DNA of 9,217 nt from Paracoccaceae bacterium (GTDB lineage: Bacteria > Pseudomonadota > Alphaproteobacteria > Rhodobacterales > Rhodobacteraceae). Every line of letters begins with the position of its first letter. Within the stretch, counting starts at the first letter, position 1. The notes under the pieces are model-generated. The model ran no database searches. It saw only the letters and a program-made list of their open reading frames with translations, and was not told where the DNA came from. This document shows positions 7,136 through 9,217 of the stretch, piece by piece. Location of the stretch: assembly GCA_004566265.1 (NCBI GenBank), contig SPLB01000083.1, positions 1-9,217 on the forward strand, in the 5' to 3' direction. A program made the translations under genes and the position numbers.

Positions 7136-7175
7136 GTCCTTAACCTTGGGTTACCCCATACAGGGCACCTGTCTG

Positions 7176-9217
7176 CTATTCCCTGAAACGGGCCACTGCT
7201 GCAACATCGCTTTCCGCTTCGAGCATCAAAACAAGCGAATGTAGCTGTTCCACGTCGCGCAATTCTACATTGACCATCAAGCGGTAAAAGTCAGGTTTGC
7301 GATCAACAAATTCGAGGTTGGAAATATTGGCTTTTTTTTCACCAATCAAAGTGCACATCCGACCAAGGACGCCAGCATCATTGCCGATTGTTACCTCCAG
7401 CGTCGTATCATAGACCGCCGGGTGGGTTCCAGAATGCCAGTTGACATCCATCCAGCGTTCTGGCTGATCCTCAAATTCGACCAGACGCGCGCAGTCTGCC
7501 GCGTGAATTTCAACCCCTTCGCCGCGGGTGGCAATGCCAATAATGCGTTCGCCCGGCAACGGTTCACAGCACTTGGCCCGCTTAAAGTTCTGCCCCGGCT
7601 GCAGACCAATCACCGCACGGCGCGGCGAAATTTCATCGCCTTCGGCGTTCGTTAATTCAGGATAAACCGCCTGCACCACGTCATGGGCCGTGATCACAGC
7701 AGCGCCAAGACGAGCCAGCAATTCGGTTACATCACCGACACGAAGGGCGCGTGCGGCGGTTTCGAGCGCTTTGTCAGTCGCTTTTTTATTCACATGCTCA
7801 AAGGCAGAGCGCGCAAGTTCTTGGCCCAAACGCACAAAACGCTCCCGGTCCAGTTCGCGCAGCGCACGGCGAATGGCGGTACGTGCCTTGCCAGTGGTCG
7901 CAATGTCCAGCCAGCTAACCTGCGGGGTCTGACCCGCAGCAGTGATCACCTGGACCGACTGGCCATTGCGCAGACGCGTCCAAAGCGGCACGCGAATGCC
8001 GTCAACCTTGGCCCCAACGCAGGCGTGGCCGATCCGCGTGTGAATCGCATAAGCAAAATCAATTGGCGTCGCCCCTTTGGGCAGCTTGGTCACGTCACCT
8101 TTGGGCGTGAAGCAAAAAACCTGGTCCGAATACATCTCGAGCTTCACCGCTTCGAGGAATTCATCGTGGTCTTCCTCCGCGTCAAACTGTTCCGTCAGAC
8201 CTGAAATCCATTTCGCGGGATCAACGGCAAAGGGGTTCTCGGTCCGGACTCCGTCGCGATAAGACCAATGCGCTGCAACGCCGGATTCGGCGACATCATG
8301 CATTTGCCGCGTCCGCATCTGCACCTCGACCCGTTTTCCGTCACGGCCCGAAACCGTTGTGTGGATAGACCGATAGCCATTCGATTTTGGCTGGCTGATG
8401 TAATCCTTGAACCGGGTCGGCACCGCGCGCCAGCGCTGGTGGATCACACCAAGGGTTGCATAACAATCGGCCTCGGTCTGAGTGATGACCCGAAAGCCGT
8501 AGATGTCGGAAAGACGTGAAAATCCCTGATCTTTTTCCTGCATCTTGCGCCAGATGGAATAAGGCTTTTTTGCGCGACCAAAGACCTCGGCCTCAATGCC
8601 CGCCTTGTCCAACTCATACCGCATATCACCTGTGATGCGATGGATCACATCGCCGGTTTCGCGTTGCAGCGTCACGAAGCGACGGATGATCGACTGGCGG
8701 CCTTCCGGATTCAGTACTTTGAAAGCGAGGTCTTCCAGTTCTTCGCGCATCCATTGCATACCCATGCGCCCCGCGAGCGGAGCATAGATATCCATCGTCT
8801 CGCGCGCCTTGATTGATTGCTTTTCAGGGCGCATCGCGCGGATGGTCCGCATATTGTGCAGACGGTCGGCGAGTTTCACCAAGATGACCCGCAGGTCCTT
8901 GGACATCGCCATAAAGAGCTTGCGGAAGTTTTCCGCTTGTTTGGTTTCGCGAGAGGACAACTGTAGGTTCGTCAGCTTGGTCACCCCATCGACCAGCATT
9001 GCAACCTCATCGCCAAAACGGCGCGCGACCTCTTCATAGGACGCTTTGGTGTCCTCTATTGTGTCGTGTAAAAGAGCCGTGATAATCGTGGCATCATCCA
9101 GACGCTGCTCCGTCAGGATGGCCGCCACTGCCACGGGATGCGTAAAATAGGGCTCACCCGAATGGCGGAACTGACCGTCGTGCATGGCCTCGCCAAAGGC
9201 ATAGGCATCACGCAACC
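7176..9217 (-). CDS. rsh: Bifunctional (p)ppGpp synthetase/hydrolase, RelA/SpoT family (5' end beyond window)
   Basis: Rsh makes (p)ppGpp from ATP and GDP/GTP on starvation and also degrades it, controlling the stringent response. About 680 residues are visible. The first in-window codons are internal, since a full protein is about 710 aa, so perhaps 30 residues are missing. In window numbering (residue 1 at 9215): the hydrolase HD domain has His26, His50-Asp51 (LLHDTIEDT) and Asp117 (KLADRLHNMRTI). The synthetase domain has RLSDIYGFRV (244-253), RFKDYISQPKSNGYRSIHTTV in two parts (268-279, 280-288) and VEVQMRT with Glu297. A TGS domain spans about 364-426. A Cys-containing conserved region has Cys549, Cys550, His571 and Cys575, and an ACT domain covers about 605-679. 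Both catalytic sites appear intact, consistent with the single bifunctional Rsh usual in alphaproteobacteria. It is the most upstream visible gene of the operon. Confidence 0.96.
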   Translation of the reverse strand, partial: LRDAYAFGEAMHDGQFRHSGEPYFTHPVAVAAILTEQRLDDATIITALLHDTIEDTKASYEEVARRFGDEVAMLVDGVTKLTNLQLSSRETKQAENFRKLFMAMSKDLRVILVKLADRLHNMRTIRAMRPEKQSIKARETMDIYAPLAGRMGMQWMREELEDLAFKVLNPEGRQSIIRRFVTLQRETGDVIHRITGDMRYELDKAGIEAEVFGRAKKPYSIWRKMQEKDQGFSRLSDIYGFRVITQTEADCYATLGVIHQRWRAVPTRFKDYISQPKSNGYRSIHTTVSGRDGKRVEVQMRTRQMHDVAESGVAAHWSYRDGVRTENPFAVDPAKWISGLTEQFDAEEDHDEFLEAVKLEMYSDQVFCFTPKGDVTKLPKGATPIDFAYAIHTRIGHACVGAKVDGIRVPLWTRLRNGQSVQVITAAGQTPQVSWLDIATTGKARTAIRRALRELDRERFVRLGQELARSAFEHVNKKATDKALETAARALRVGDVTELLARLGAAVITAHDVVQAVYPELTNAEGDEISPRRAVIGLQPGQNFKRAKCCEPLPGERIIGIATRGEGVEIHAADCARLVEFEDQPERWMDVNWHSGTHPAVYDTTLEVTIGNDAGVLGRMCTLIGEKKANISNLEFVDRKPDFYRLMVNVELRDVEQLHSLVLMLEAESDVAAVARFRE

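Noticed and set aside
7138..7160. TAACC/GGTTA inverted repeat between rsh and the DUF2062 gene.
   Set aside because: Five-base arms with a three-base loop and no T tract; expected by chance and not supported as a regulatory element.
7332..7339. Run of eight T (A8 on the coding strand) in the ACT domain of rsh.
   Set aside because: It encodes the ordinary Glu-Lys-Lys of the domain in a continuous frame; nothing else suggests programmed slippage.

Overview
This window looks like chromosomal core DNA from an alphaproteobacterium, most probably a Rhodobacteraceae/Roseobacter-type organism. The evidence is the conserved gene order stringent-response enzyme – DUF2062 – pdxJ – acpS – lepB – rnc – era, the high-GC codon use, and protein sequences typical of that group. 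The taxonomic call is inference from gene content; no search was run.

Layout, read in the direction of transcription (minus strand, right to left). The window opens inside a bifunctional (p)ppGpp synthetase/hydrolase (rsh, 5' end off the right edge). It continues with a DUF2062 membrane protein, pdxJ (vitamin B6), a small four-helix membrane protein resembling the ABZJ_00895 family, acpS (ACP phosphopantetheinyl transferase) and lepB (signal peptidase I). Next comes a broken DUF805/signal-peptidase-like gene, then rnc (RNase III). After a divergent insert on the plus strand comes era (ribosome-assembly GTPase, 3' end off the left edge). Several junctions are translationally coupled: stop and start overlap as ATGA at pdxJ/small membrane protein and at lepB/DUF805 gene, and as GTGA at the end of the broken gene/rnc. 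From rsh to rnc the genes therefore look like one operon.

The one plus-strand gene (1092-2477) is a Tat-exported three-domain multicopper oxidase. It sits between rnc and era, two genes that are adjacent and often co-transcribed in many bacteria. It converges on rnc with only 5 bp between the stop codons and diverges from era across about 210 bp. That short region must hold the promoters for both era and the oxidase. The oxidase keeps all ten copper-binding His/Cys residues but has Leu at the usual axial-Met position of the type 1 copper.

The most unusual locus is 3163-3819. An N-terminal DUF805 membrane domain runs in frame into the start of a signal peptidase I catalytic domain. The reading frame is then lost through an apparent 8-nt net deletion exactly at the Gly-Ser-Met that carries the nucleophilic serine. 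The general-base lysine is also replaced, and most of the C-terminal catalytic domain is missing. It reads as a decaying paralogue of the intact lepB immediately upstream.

I see no mobile element, RNA gene, CRISPR array or previously undescribed multi-gene system here. Apart from the oxidase and the broken gene, this is ordinary housekeeping territory.
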